Shown: positions 7,615-14,558 of the stretch, piece by piece
Layout of the letters: every line of letters begins with the position of its first letter
Position numbering within the stretch: position 1 is the stretch's first letter
Assembly: GCA_944390995.1 (NCBI GenBank)
Contig: CALXSA010000022.1
Coordinates: forward strand, 1 to 21,240
Direction: 5' to 3'
Source: an uncultured Clostridia bacterium
Lineage (GTDB): Bacteria > Bacillota_A > Clostridia > TANB77 > CAG-508
DNA: 21,240 nt
Made by a program: the position numbers and the translations under genes
The notes under the pieces: generated by a model
The model's input: only the letters and a program-made list of their open reading frames with translations
Databases searched by the model: none
What the model was told of the DNA's origin: nothing

Positions 7615-9591
7615 TTATTTTTTAGGCTTGTTCCACGAAATATAATCACACGAAGCCGGGTTATTTTCGCAAATATAGAACTTACGCTTTTTCTTAGATT
7701 TACGTACTTGTATTTTGCCGCCACACTTTGGACAAGGCACATCAATCGTCTCTACAAATGGTTTCGCATTCTTGCATTCTGGGTAACCAGGGCATGCTAA
7801 GAACTTGCCATATCTGCCATATTTTATAACCATCATTCTGCCACACTTTTCGCATGGCACATCAGAAACTTCTTCGGTTAGTTCTACATGTTCAAGTTCT
7901 TTTTCTACTTTTTCAACTTCTTTTTCAAAAGGTCCATAGAATTCTCTAATAACTTGTTTCCAGCTTTCTTTTCCTTCTGCAACATCGTCGAATTCTTCCT
8001 CTATTTTAGCTGTAAACTCAACATTAATTACATCTGAGAAGTTTTCTGTAAGCAACTTATTCACAACTTTTCCAAGTTCTGTTGGAACTAATTGCTTCTG
8101 CTCTTTTTCTATATATCGTCTTTCCAAAATAGTTGTGATTGTTGGAGAATAAGTACTTGGCCTTCCTATTCCCTTTTCTTCCAAAGCCTTTACCAAACTT
8201 GCCTCCGTGTATCTTGGTGGTGGTTCTGTAAAACTTTGCTTTGAATCTATTTTCTGCTTAATGACTTCCTGGTTTTCCTTTAGGTCTGGCACAAAAGAAT
8301 CTTTGTCCTCACCCTTGTCGTCGTCCTGAGTTTCAACATATAGCACCATAAAGCCTTTAAACTTAAGCGATTGACCTGTTGCCCTAAAGTTATAATTGTT
8401 CACATCAATATTTGCAGAAATAGTATCATAAACTGCTGCCTGCATTTGGCTTGCAAGAAATCTGTTGTATATTAATTTATATAGCTTGTATTGATCCTTA
8501 GTCAAACTATCCTTTATCTGCTCTGGGTTTAAGTCCACATATGTTGGCCTAATACCTTCGTGAGCATCTTGCGAATTCTGCTTAGTTTTGTAATATCTGT
8601 TTTCGTAATATTCTTTTCCATATTGTTTTTCTATCTCAATCTTCGCTGCTGCTCTTGCCTCGTCAGAAATTCTTGTAGAGTCAGTCCTCATGTATGTTAT
8701 TAAACCAACTGTTCCTTTGCCCTCTACTTTTACGCCCTCATACAAACCTTGCGCTATAGACATTGTCTTCTTTAGAGTAAAACCTAATTTCCTAGAAGCC
8801 TCTTGTTGCATAGTACTTGTAGTAAATGGTGGTGCAGGAGTTCTTTTTCTTTCCCCCTTCTTCACTTCACTTACAGTATATTTGCCATTTTCGATGTCTT
8901 TTAAAATACCATCCACTTCTTCTTTAGAATGAAGTTCAATTTTCTTTTTATCCTTGCCATATAGCTTAGCCACAAAAGTCTTACCTGAGCCCTCATCAAG
9001 CAAAGTAGCAAAAATATTCCAATACTCCTCTGGTATGAACTTCTCTATTTCTTCTTCTCTATCAACAATTAGCTTCACTGCAACAGATTGCACTCTACCT
9101 GCCGATAGGCCTCTCCTTACCTTTTTCCAAAGAACTGGACTTATTTTATATCCAACAATTCTATCTAGCACACGCCTTGCCTGTTGGGCATTGGTTAAAT
9201 TCATGTCTATTTTTCTTGGATTTTTTATTGAGTTTTGTACCGCATCCTTAGTAATTTCGTTAAAAGTAACTCTGCAAGTACTATCTTCTGGAATTTGTAA
9301 TATATACGCCAAATGCCATGCAATTGCCTCTCCTTCACGGTCAGGGTCAGTTGCCAAAAATATTTTTTTTGCCTTTTTAGCTTCCGCCTTTAGCGATTTA
9401 ATTAAATCTCCCTTACCTCTAATATTTATATACTCAGGTTCAAAGTCGTGCTCAATATCTATTCCCATTTTAGATTTTGGCAAATCTCTAATATGCCCCA
9501 TTGAAGCAACTACTTTTGTATTTCCACCCAAGAATTTTTTTATTGTGTTAGCCTTTGCCGGCGACTCAACAATTATTAATTTATCTGCCAT
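7615..9591 (-). CDS. topA: DNA topoisomerase I (type IA)
   Basis: TopA relaxes negative supercoils by cutting one DNA strand through a 5'-phosphotyrosine link. The 658-aa protein starts MADKLIIVESPAKANTIKKF, the TOPRIM fold, with the conserved acidic triad in TDPDREGEA (81-89). The catalytic tyrosine is Tyr300 in GLITYMRTDSTR. The Arg/Lys-rich GLSAGRVQSVA motif lies at 161-171. Two C-terminal four-cysteine zinc ribbons follow (CEKC...CPGYPEC near 577-603 and CPKC...CENNPASC near 616-645), so it is a complete Gram-positive type enzyme. I chose the ATG at 9589-9591 because it matches the family start; an in-frame ATG at 9636 would add 15 residues unlike the family and has no Shine-Dalgarno. The AAAGGAG lies 36 bases upstream of the chosen start, across a hairpin. 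Confidence 0.97.
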   Translation of the reverse strand: MADKLIIVESPAKANTIKKFLGGNTKVVASMGHIRDLPKSKMGIDIEHDFEPEYINIRGKGDLIKSLKAEAKKAKKIFLATDPDREGEAIAWHLAYILQIPEDSTCRVTFNEITKDAVQNSIKNPRKIDMNLTNAQQARRVLDRIVGYKISPVLWKKVRRGLSAGRVQSVAVKLIVDREEEIEKFIPEEYWNIFATLLDEGSGKTFVAKLYGKDKKKIELHSKEEVDGILKDIENGKYTVSEVKKGERKRTPAPPFTTSTMQQEASRKLGFTLKKTMSIAQGLYEGVKVEGKGTVGLITYMRTDSTRISDEARAAAKIEIEKQYGKEYYENRYYKTKQNSQDAHEGIRPTYVDLNPEQIKDSLTKDQYKLYKLIYNRFLASQMQAAVYDTISANIDVNNYNFRATGQSLKFKGFMVLYVETQDDDKGEDKDSFVPDLKENQEVIKQKIDSKQSFTEPPPRYTEASLVKALEEKGIGRPSTYSPTITTILERRYIEKEQKQLVPTELGKVVNKLLTENFSDVINVEFTAKIEEEFDDVAEGKESWKQVIREFYGPFEKEVEKVEKELEHVELTEEVSDVPCEKCGRMMVIKYGRYGKFLACPGYPECKNAKPFVETIDVPCPKCGGKIQVRKSKKKRKFYICENNPASCDYISWNKPKK

Positions 9592-9600
9592 AATACTTAA

Positions 9601-9633
9601 CGTGTGATAAAACTTTTTACCACATGCTCCTTT
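9601..9633 (-). promoter_or_regulatory. topA ribosome binding site separated from its start by a hairpin
   Basis: In the topA leader AAAGGAG (9627-9633) is followed directly by an imperfect hairpin (9601-9626; CATGTGGTAA against TTATCACACG, with one mismatch and one G-U pair) and then by nine bases and the ATG at 9591. With the hairpin folded, the Shine-Dalgarno would be nine bases from the start, a normal spacing; unfolded, it is 35 bases away. A tiny frame (GTG to TAA, 8 codons) also starts just after the Shine-Dalgarno. Confidence 0.45.
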
Positions 9634-9651
9634 CATTAATTATTAATCTAT

Positions 9652-9681
9652 ATTATATGCACTTTTTTAAAAAATAGTCTA
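9652..9681 (-). promoter_or_regulatory. Probable topA promoter
   Basis: The minus strand carries TATAAT (9652-9657) with TAGACT (9676-9681, 4 of 6) at 18 bp spacing. It lies just upstream of the topA leader and downstream of the toxin remnant. Confidence 0.55.
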
Positions 9682-9758
9682 TATAGTATAATACAGCATA
9701 TTTTTTATTTTTGCAAGCTATTTAAGGAATTTGAATAAAAAGTATTACAGACACTTTT

Positions 9759-9928
9759 TTATCTTTTCATCTTTTTATGAAGTATTCTTTTAACTAAAAT
9801 TATGTTTTCTTCTTTCTGGACTTGGTAAAAGATTAAATAATTTTTGACGATTAAATATCTGTTGAAATAATCTAAATAAATCGAACCAATATATCTTGTT
9901 TAGCCTCGTCAGTTAATTCTATTTTCAA
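9759..9928 (-). pseudogene. Remnant of a RelE/ParE-family toxin
   Basis: Two pieces in different frames resemble the two ends of a RelE/ParE-fold toxin. The first, from a TTG at 9926-9928 that overlaps the end of the antitoxin-like gene, reads LKIELTDEAKQDIL, a typical toxin N-terminus, and stops after 18 codons. The second, in another frame and ending with TAA at 9759-9761, includes RYLIVKNYLIFYQV and IILVKRILHKKMKR, the usual C-terminal strands of the family. Only about 170 bp lie between the ends, against about 270-300 bp for a full gene, so an internal deletion plus frame change has removed the middle. It cannot encode a working toxin. Assignment rests on motif memory, not a search. Confidence 0.7.
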
Positions 9929-10073
9929 ATTTTATATCTCTTTCCCTTTTTATTCCTAACATGCTAGCCACTTGCTCAAGCGTATATGTTTTATTTCCAT
10001 TTCTTCTTTGTGTTTCATCAGATTTTGCTAATTCTCTGTCAATATATTCTCTTTCTTCTTTACTAAATTTCAT
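9909..10073 (-). CDS. Small antitoxin-like protein next to a dead toxin
   Basis: This 54-aa ORF starts at an ATG (10071-10073), with GGAGG about six bases upstream. The product begins MKFSKEEREYIDRELAK and has a central TYTLEQVASMLGI segment that looks like a short helix-turn-helix or antitoxin N-domain, then a charged tail (KRERDIKFENRIN). Its end overlaps the first codons of the toxin remnant, the translational coupling typical of type II antitoxin-toxin pairs. I infer an orphan antitoxin. It may still bind DNA or neutralise a related toxin elsewhere, or be decaying. The family (RelB/ParD-like) is not certain. Confidence 0.6.
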   Translation of the reverse strand: MKFSKEEREYIDRELAKSDETQRRNGNKTYTLEQVASMLGIKRERDIKFENRIN

Positions 10074-10116
10074 AATAACCTCCATTCGAGCTAATTTGCT
10101 CTAACAAAAATTTATT

Positions 10117-10242
10117 TAATAACCTCTAAAATTAGCGAGAATGATAGAGGTTATTATTAGCCATCTCAAATTTTCTTTTAGAAAATTTGAGGGCGATAGC
10201 GATTATAGCATTAGTGTGAAAAACTTGTTTTTTCACACTAAT
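10117..10242. repeat. Structured element, copy 1: hairpin, hairpin, 18-nt core, hairpin
   Basis: On the plus strand three hairpins surround a conserved core. Hairpin 1 is TAATAACCTCT/AGAGGTTATTA (10117-10127 with 10146-10156). Hairpin 2 is CTCAAATTTTC/GAAAATTTGAG (10165-10175 with 10181-10191). The core GGCGATAGCGATTATAGC (10192-10209) follows at once. Hairpin 3 is ATTAGTGTGAAAAA/TTTTTCACACTAAT (10210-10223 with 10229-10242), with no gap. A second copy at 20363-20491 keeps the order and 16 of 18 core bases but has unrelated stem sequences. It may be a structured RNA or a small mobile element; which strand is active is not known. The stretch 10074-10470 holds this element, two possible small ORFs and two further hairpins. 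Confidence 0.65.
10132..10236 (-). CDS. Possible 34-aa peptide overlapping structured element copy 1
   Basis: A GTG at 10234-10236, seven bases after a strong AAAGGAGG, opens a 34-codon frame (MKKQVFHTNAIIAIALKF...) ending with TAA at 10132-10134. The Shine-Dalgarno overlaps the stop codon of the small ORF upstream. Against it being a gene: it runs through the hairpins and core of the repeat element, and the equivalent frame in copy 2 lacks a start codon and ribosome binding site. The peptide resembles nothing I know. Confidence 0.25.
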   Translation of the reverse strand: MKKQVFHTNAIIAIALKFSKRKFEMANNNLYHSR

Positions 10243-10249
10243 TCCTCCT

Positions 10250-10357
10250 TTAGCACATGTTTGTTATTCTATAATACTTTTTATTCTTCCTAATCTCTCC
10301 CAATATTATGTCATATGTTATTATAAACAAAGGAGAAATTATATATATTAATAACAT
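10250..10357 (-). CDS. Possible 35-aa membrane peptide with a sequestered start
   Basis: An ATG (10355-10357), five bases after AAAGGAG, opens a 35-codon frame ending with TAA at 10250-10252. Residues 1-20 (MLLIYIISPLFIITYDIILG) are hydrophobic enough to span a membrane and are followed by a basic part (EIRKNKKYYRITNMC). This shape is shared by many small membrane peptides, including type I toxins. The Shine-Dalgarno and start codon lie in one arm of the perfect hairpin at 10327-10371. No homologue is recognised. It may be an ordinary chance frame in A/T-rich DNA. Confidence 0.35.
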   Translation of the reverse strand: MLLIYIISPLFIITYDIILGEIRKNKKYYRITNMC

Positions 10358-10371
10358 AATTTCTCCTTTGT
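10327..10371 (-). promoter_or_regulatory. Perfect hairpin hiding a Shine-Dalgarno and ATG
   Basis: A perfect 16-bp stem (ACAAAGGAGAAATTAT against ATAATTTCTCCTTTGT) has a 13-nt loop. In minus-strand RNA the left arm contains AAAGGAG and the A and T of the start ATG, and the right arm (codons 5-11 of the small ORF) is its exact complement. Neither strand has a U-tract after the stem, so it is not a standard terminator. Such an arrangement blocks ribosome entry until the stem opens. Confidence 0.6.
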
Positions 10372-10454
10372 GTCAATCGCTTTATTGCTATATTAAATTA
10401 TTACTATATTAATGTATTTCAAAATGTTTATTTTTTATTGCCTATCTAACACAA

Positions 10455-10490
10455 ACACAACAGTTTTGGTTTATTCCAAAACTGTTGTGT
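10455..10490 (-). terminator. Hairpin overlapping the stop codon of the 104-aa gene
   Basis: A perfect 15-bp stem, ACACAACAGTTTTGG (10455-10469) with CCAAAACTGTTGTGT (10476-10490), has a 6-nt loop. The last codons and the stop codon (10471-10473) of the hypothetical gene lie within the stem and loop. On the minus strand the stem is followed by TTGTGTTAG, a poor U-tract, so it may protect the 3' end as much as terminate. Confidence 0.6.
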
Positions 10491-10785
10491 CTGAGATAAT
10501 ATCATCGACTGTTACTGGCGTTACTTTGTTAAGTAGCATAATTTCTAGTAGCTTACTAATTGCTGTTTCTTCATTAGATATGTTATTGACTATTTTTGAT
10601 TCGATGTTAAACCCTTCATTTTTCATGTTCTTTTTTACCACTTCAATTCCATATTCTCTTTTGTTTTCTTCGTTAAAGTTTCTCGTTTCATAATACTCTA
10701 GTTCGATTTCTTCTATAGTCTCTTTTTCCTCAGAGTCTGAGCTATTAATGCTCGTTTTGCCAAAGAAACTTTTTTTGTACTCCAT
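10471..10785 (-). CDS. Small acidic hypothetical protein
   Basis: The 104-aa product (MEYKKSFFGKTSINSS...) has no membrane segment or signal peptide. The N-terminal third is acidic (EEKETIEEIELEYYE). The second half, KREYGIEVVKKN...VNNISNEETAISKLLEIMLLNKVTPVTVDDIISD, recalls small clostridial proteins grouped as DUF6514; this is from memory and unverified, and no function is known for that group. The ATG at 10783-10785 is chosen because it has AAGG and GGGGG upstream. A longer in-frame start at 10881 would add a non-matching, basic 32-residue stretch. The gene stands alone between the dcw cluster terminator and its own hairpin at 10455-10490. A TATAAT lies upstream at 10831-10836 without a clear -35. 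Confidence 0.65.
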   Translation of the reverse strand: MEYKKSFFGKTSINSSDSEEKETIEEIELEYYETRNFNEENKREYGIEVVKKNMKNEGFNIESKIVNNISNEETAISKLLEIMLLNKVTPVTVDDIISDTTVLE

Positions 10786-10873
10786 CCTTTGTTGGCCCCC
10801 TTTCCTATAAGTAAAATACTTTTTTAATATATTATAAATCTTTTGAAATAGCAAGAACTTTCGTGTTGCACAG

Positions 10874-10897
10874 TTCGACAAAATTCGACATTCGTAA
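10874..10897. other. Short direct repeats TTCGACA upstream of the 104-aa gene
   Basis: TTCGACA occurs at 10874-10880 and 10884-10890, 10 bp apart, and is followed by a partial third unit TTCGTAA. One helical turn of spacing would suit a protein binding site about 40 bp upstream of the -10-like TATAAT at 10831-10836. The remaining sequence up to the murG terminator (10898-10992) shows nothing clear. Confidence 0.3.
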
Positions 10898-10992
10898 TTA
10901 CAATTAGGGCTATTAAATCTCTATTCTTTTTCAAGTATATGATTGTCCCTCAATTTCTGATATGATAATTTCTATTATTGTATATCAAAGAA

Positions 10993-11034
10993 AAAGCTAC
11001 AAAATAATGCATTTACACATTATTCTGTAACTTT
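10993..11034 (-). terminator. Terminator ending the dcw cluster, overlapping the murG stop
   Basis: A 17-bp stem (10993-11009 with 11018-11034) with two G-U pairs and an 8-nt loop is followed on the minus strand by TTTTTCTTTG (stem tail included). The last codons of murG and its TAA lie in the 5' arm. Translating ribosomes would hinder folding until they leave. Confidence 0.75.
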
Positions 11035-12150
11035 TTTTATGACAACTTTCCTGATTTCCTCATAAATTCTATCTTCTACATTTGGTATTGCAATTCTTTC
11101 GGCATTTTTAGCCATTCGGGCTAATTGGTCTGGGTCTTTTATTATTTCAGTAATTGTGCTGCTTAATATTTCCGAGTTAAGGTCCTTATCAAGTATAATT
11201 TTGGCTGCCCCAACTCCTTCCAAAACCCTTGCATTGTACTCTTGATGGTTTTCTGTAGCAAATGGAAATGGTATGAATATTGCAGGCTTACCCGTAACCG
11301 ATATTTCTGTTATTGTCATGGCTCCGCTTCTACACACAACCAAATCGCACGCATTCATCACTTCTTCCATATTATATATATATGGCACAATCTTAACGTC
11401 TTTTATATTTTCAATGTCTACATTAACCTCATCTAGTTTTTCCTTTATTTTTTCGTATTGTTCTGGACCAGCTGCCCAAATTATTTGATAATCTTTATTT
11501 TTCTTATTTACTATTATTTCTATGAAGCTCCTATTTATGCTCCTTGCTCCTTGGCTGCCTCCAAAAACCAGTACCACTGGCTTATTTCCGCTCACTCCAA
11601 GTTCGCCTTTTATTTTCGTTTTTTCTTGTTCAGTTAGGTTTAGCTTCTTTATTTTTATTGGGTTGCCTGTCACGATTACATTTTTAGCATCTTTTAATCT
11701 TTTCTTGGCATCCTCAAACCCAACTAGTATTGCATCAGCCTTTTTCTTGAATAATTTAACTGCAATTCCTGGAAAAGCATTGCTCTCATGTAGCACTACA
11801 GGAATACCTAATTTCTTTGCAGCCAAAACTACTGGAACGCATATGTATCCACCTGTTCCAATAACCACATCAGGGCCAAACTCTTGCAAAATTCCCTTTG
11901 CCTCTTTTATTGATTTATACGTTGCATATAGGTTTTTCAAGTTTTGCACAGTCAATTTTCTTTCCAAGCCGTGCGCATCAATTACTCTTAAGTCATATCC
12001 TGCTCGTGGAACCAAATCGTTTTCCAGCCCTCTATTAGTTCCTATAAATATAAACTCCGAATTTGGCTGCTTTTCTTTTATCTTATTTGCAATAGCTATA
12101 CCGGGGTTTATGTGGCCGCCGGTTCCCGCCGCTGCAATCACAACTTTCAT
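11020..12150 (-). CDS. murG: UDP-GlcNAc--undecaprenyl-PP-MurNAc-pentapeptide GlcNAc transferase
   Basis: MurG converts lipid I to lipid II at the inner face of the membrane by adding GlcNAc. The 376-aa protein is a GT-B glycosyltransferase of normal length. Motifs: GTGGHINPGIA (9-19), the first glycine-rich loop; IGTGGYICVPVVLAA; HESNAFPG; and the C-terminal VFGGSQGARSIN loop. The UDP-GlcNAc site shows CRSGAMTITEI and FPFATENHQEYNA. No transmembrane segment is seen, as expected for a peripheral protein. The ATG is two bases after the ftsW stop codon, and the AAGGAGG lies within the last ftsW codons, so translation is probably coupled. It is the last gene of the cluster here. Confidence 0.97.
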   Translation of the reverse strand: MKVVIAAAGTGGHINPGIAIANKIKEKQPNSEFIFIGTNRGLENDLVPRAGYDLRVIDAHGLERKLTVQNLKNLYATYKSIKEAKGILQEFGPDVVIGTGGYICVPVVLAAKKLGIPVVLHESNAFPGIAVKLFKKKADAILVGFEDAKKRLKDAKNVIVTGNPIKIKKLNLTEQEKTKIKGELGVSGNKPVVLVFGGSQGARSINRSFIEIIVNKKNKDYQIIWAAGPEQYEKIKEKLDEVNVDIENIKDVKIVPYIYNMEEVMNACDLVVCRSGAMTITEISVTGKPAIFIPFPFATENHQEYNARVLEGVGAAKIILDKDLNSEILSSTITEIIKDPDQLARMAKNAERIAIPNVEDRIYEEIRKVVIKKVTE

Positions 12151-12151
12151 T

Positions 12152-13330
12152 TCAGACCTCCTTCTTCGCCTTCGAAATATTCAGCAAAATACCACACATG
12201 CCCAGCAAAATTACCAGAGCCGTACCACCGGCACTAAAGAAAGGAAGTGACATTCCTGTGTTTGGAATTGTATTTGTAACAACTCCTATATTTATTGCCA
12301 CTTGTATCATAACAAGTGTGGTTATTCCTGTTGCTAGCAAGCTACCAAACATGTCTGGCGATTTCATTGCTATAATAATTCCTCTCCAGATGAATAAGGC
12401 AAATAATATTATAACTACTGTACAACCGATAAAACCTAATTCCTCTGCTAATATTGAAAATATAAAGTCATTCTGTGGTTCTGACACGTAAAGGTATTTT
12501 TGCTTACTTTCTCCCAAACCAACACCAAACAAGCCTCCTGAGCCAATTGCATAAAGACTTTGTATTGTTTGCCAACCAGTTCCTGTTGGGTCTTGCCATG
12601 GGTCCATATAGTTTAATATCCTGCCAATTCTAAAGTTCGCATCTGCTGCACTTTCACCAGCTGTTGCCAAATATGCTCCTAAACCTGCTGCTCCAATTCC
12701 TCCAACAACTAAGCCAGTTAAAATAAAATGCATAAGTCTGCAACCAGCCATAAGCATCATAACAAATGTAATTGCTGCCATAACTATACCAACACTCATA
12801 TGGTTCTGGATAAACAATGCTATTGCTACCGGTGGAACTAAGAAAAGCAATGGTTTCAAAAATCCTTTCGTGAAGCTTCTTAGTTCGTCCTTATGGTCTG
12901 TTAGATAGCCAGCATAAAATACAATCATTCCTACTTTTGTTAATTCTGAAGGTTGAAATTGTGTAAAACCTAAGTTTATCCATCTTGTAGCACCTCCAGC
13001 ATCGACGCCTAATCCCGGAATTAATACTAAAAGAAGCACTCCTACTGAAGCCCAATATACTGGCCAATATAATTTTTTATATATTCTATAATCTACTTTA
13101 GAAAAAAACCACATTACTGCCAAGCCAATAACTGCAAAAATAACTTGTTTAGTAACATATGTATAGCTATCCCCTGTTTCAGCAAGTGCTGATGGCGCAC
13201 TAGCTGATAAAACCATTACTATTCCAAAGGATAATAGTATAATTATTATAACTATTAATATGAAATCAACTTGCGGCTTTTTTCCTTTTATTCCCCCTAT
13301 TTTATTCATACTCTTTGTTTTATTTTGCAT
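12152..13330 (-). CDS. ftsW: SEDS peptidoglycan polymerase FtsW
   Basis: FtsW polymerises lipid II at the septum together with a class B PBP. The 392-aa product has about ten membrane segments, beginning with FILIVIIIILLSFGIVMVLSAS. SEDS signatures are present: FQPSELTKVGMIVFYAGYL, the QNHMSVGIVM loop with the conserved polar residue region, GGLFGVGLGESKQKYLYVSEPQNDFIFSILAEELGF (split across the large extracellular loop) and the C-terminal NTGMSLPFFSAGGTALV. Its position between mraY and murG argues for FtsW rather than RodA; SpoVE is the other possibility in a spore former. The start ATG (13328-13330) follows GGAAAGG by about 11 bases; an ATG at 13342 is too close to it. murD, usually between mraY and ftsW, is missing. 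Confidence 0.93.
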   Translation of the reverse strand: MQNKTKSMNKIGGIKGKKPQVDFILIVIIIILLSFGIVMVLSASAPSALAETGDSYTYVTKQVIFAVIGLAVMWFFSKVDYRIYKKLYWPVYWASVGVLLLVLIPGLGVDAGGATRWINLGFTQFQPSELTKVGMIVFYAGYLTDHKDELRSFTKGFLKPLLFLVPPVAIALFIQNHMSVGIVMAAITFVMMLMAGCRLMHFILTGLVVGGIGAAGLGAYLATAGESAADANFRIGRILNYMDPWQDPTGTGWQTIQSLYAIGSGGLFGVGLGESKQKYLYVSEPQNDFIFSILAEELGFIGCTVVIILFALFIWRGIIIAMKSPDMFGSLLATGITTLVMIQVAINIGVVTNTIPNTGMSLPFFSAGGTALVILLGMCGILLNISKAKKEV

Positions 13331-13432
13331 TCTGTATATCATCCTTTCCGAATTGCAAAATCTTCTTTTTAATTCTTTAGTTTCTTGTTTGATTGCAATA
13401 AAACTATCTGCATGTTTTCTACATTTCTATTT

Positions 13433-14410
13433 CTAAATTGCAAACAGTCCAATCACACAGAATATTAAAGTTATTAAGCTAAATACAGACACTATTTTAT
13501 TCTCTTTCCAACCTGACAACTCAAAATGGTGATGAATTGGTGTCATTTTAAATATTCTATTACCTGTTTTCCTAAAATATGCAACCTGTATCATTACAGA
13601 TAACGTCTCGATAATTGGTATTATAGCAATAATTAGAAGCAATAAAGGCATTTTCAAGTAAAGTGCTATTCCTGCTATCGCACCGCCTAGCATTAGAGAG
13701 CCCGTATCTCCCATCATAACTTTTGCTGGGTTTAAGTTAAATAATAGGAAGCCTAAACATGCTCCAATTAATATTACACCCACTATTGTAACTTCTTTTA
13801 CACCTAACAAAATTGAAATTACTGTTAAACATGTAATTATTATTGTTGTTACACTTGTAGATAAACCGTCTATTCCATCTGTTAAATTTATTGCATTAGT
13901 TGTTGCAAGCATAACGAGCACTGCAAAAATTACATATAGCCAAACAGGAAGTGTTATATATTCTTTTACAAATGGAATGTATATATCTGTTCCTATATCA
14001 AATACATTTATAAGTACAATTGTATATGCAACCGAAACCACTAGCAGGCCAAGCATTTTTGCTTTTGGGCTTAGTCCTTTTGTATTTTTTAATACTAACT
14101 TTTTGAAATCATCTATAAAACCTATAAAGCCAAAGCCTATTGCTACGCCAATTAGTGGAATTATCGCCTTTGCAACCTCTGCCTGGTCTTTCATGTAATC
14201 GAAATATGCAAATACTCCTAGGAGTACCAATGTTATGCCCATGATTATTCCACCCATTGTCGGTGTTCCTTGTTTCTTCAAATGCGACTGCGGCCCTTCT
14301 TGTCTTTCAAACTGCCCTATTTTTAACTTTCTCAATATCGGCACAATTATCAAGGCTAATACTACACTTACCGCAAACGAAAGTATTAGTATTTTGTTTT
14401 GATATTGCAT
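13433..14410 (-). CDS. mraY: Phospho-N-acetylmuramoyl-pentapeptide transferase
   Basis: MraY makes lipid I by moving phospho-MurNAc-pentapeptide from UDP to undecaprenyl phosphate in the membrane. The 325-aa protein has about ten hydrophobic segments. Key motifs: HLKKQGTPTMGG (43-54), FIDDFKK with Asp100-Asp101, NAINLTDGIDGLS (172-184), MGDTGSLMLGG (234-243) and MTPIHHHFELSGW (289-301) with the three histidines, all intact. The start ATG (14408-14410) follows AAAGGAGG by eight bases; the frame is open upstream to 14515, but that part runs through a palindromic element and is not expected to be translated. ftsW follows 102 bp downstream; the gap shows nothing but the ftsW leader. Confidence 0.97.
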   Translation of the reverse strand: MQYQNKILILSFAVSVVLALIIVPILRKLKIGQFERQEGPQSHLKKQGTPTMGGIIMGITLVLLGVFAYFDYMKDQAEVAKAIIPLIGVAIGFGFIGFIDDFKKLVLKNTKGLSPKAKMLGLLVVSVAYTIVLINVFDIGTDIYIPFVKEYITLPVWLYVIFAVLVMLATTNAINLTDGIDGLSTSVTTIIITCLTVISILLGVKEVTIVGVILIGACLGFLLFNLNPAKVMMGDTGSLMLGGAIAGIALYLKMPLLLLIIAIIPIIETLSVMIQVAYFRKTGNRIFKMTPIHHHFELSGWKENKIVSVFSLITLIFCVIGLFAI

Positions 14411-14436
14411 ATTTTTTTCCTCCTTTGCTTTGTTAT

Positions 14437-14558
14437 GCGTGAAAGATAATTGTTTTTGGCGTTGTTGCACTTCATTGTAAATGTATTCAACGTACAAGGA
14501 GTACGCCTCATACATTTACAACTCGTGCGCCTAGCCAAAAAGCAATTCTTTTTCACGC
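14437..14558. repeat. 122-bp nested palindrome between murE and mraY
   Basis: Three layers of inverted repeats share one centre. Outer arms: GCGTGAAAGATAATTG and TTTTTGGC (14437-14460) against GCCAAAAAGCAATTC and TTTTTCACGC (14534-14558). Middle arms: GCAC (14467-14470) with GTGC (14525-14528) and TTGTAAATGTAT (14475-14486) with ATACATTTACAA (14510-14521). Centre: GTACAAGGAGTAC. The layout, and the GTAC-flanked centre, recall the str-operon palindromes, but the sequence is largely different. It would fold into a long hairpin in murE-mraY RNA, just upstream of the mraY ribosome binding site. Confidence 0.7.

Noticed and set aside
8954..9607. Open frame on the plus strand, 217 codons
   Set aside because: It is a shadow of topA on the other strand; the Ser/Ile/Phe-rich composition is what antisense to this codon use gives.
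11522..12250. Open frame on the plus strand, 242 codons
   Set aside because: It lies opposite murG and the end of ftsW, both certain; no start signals.
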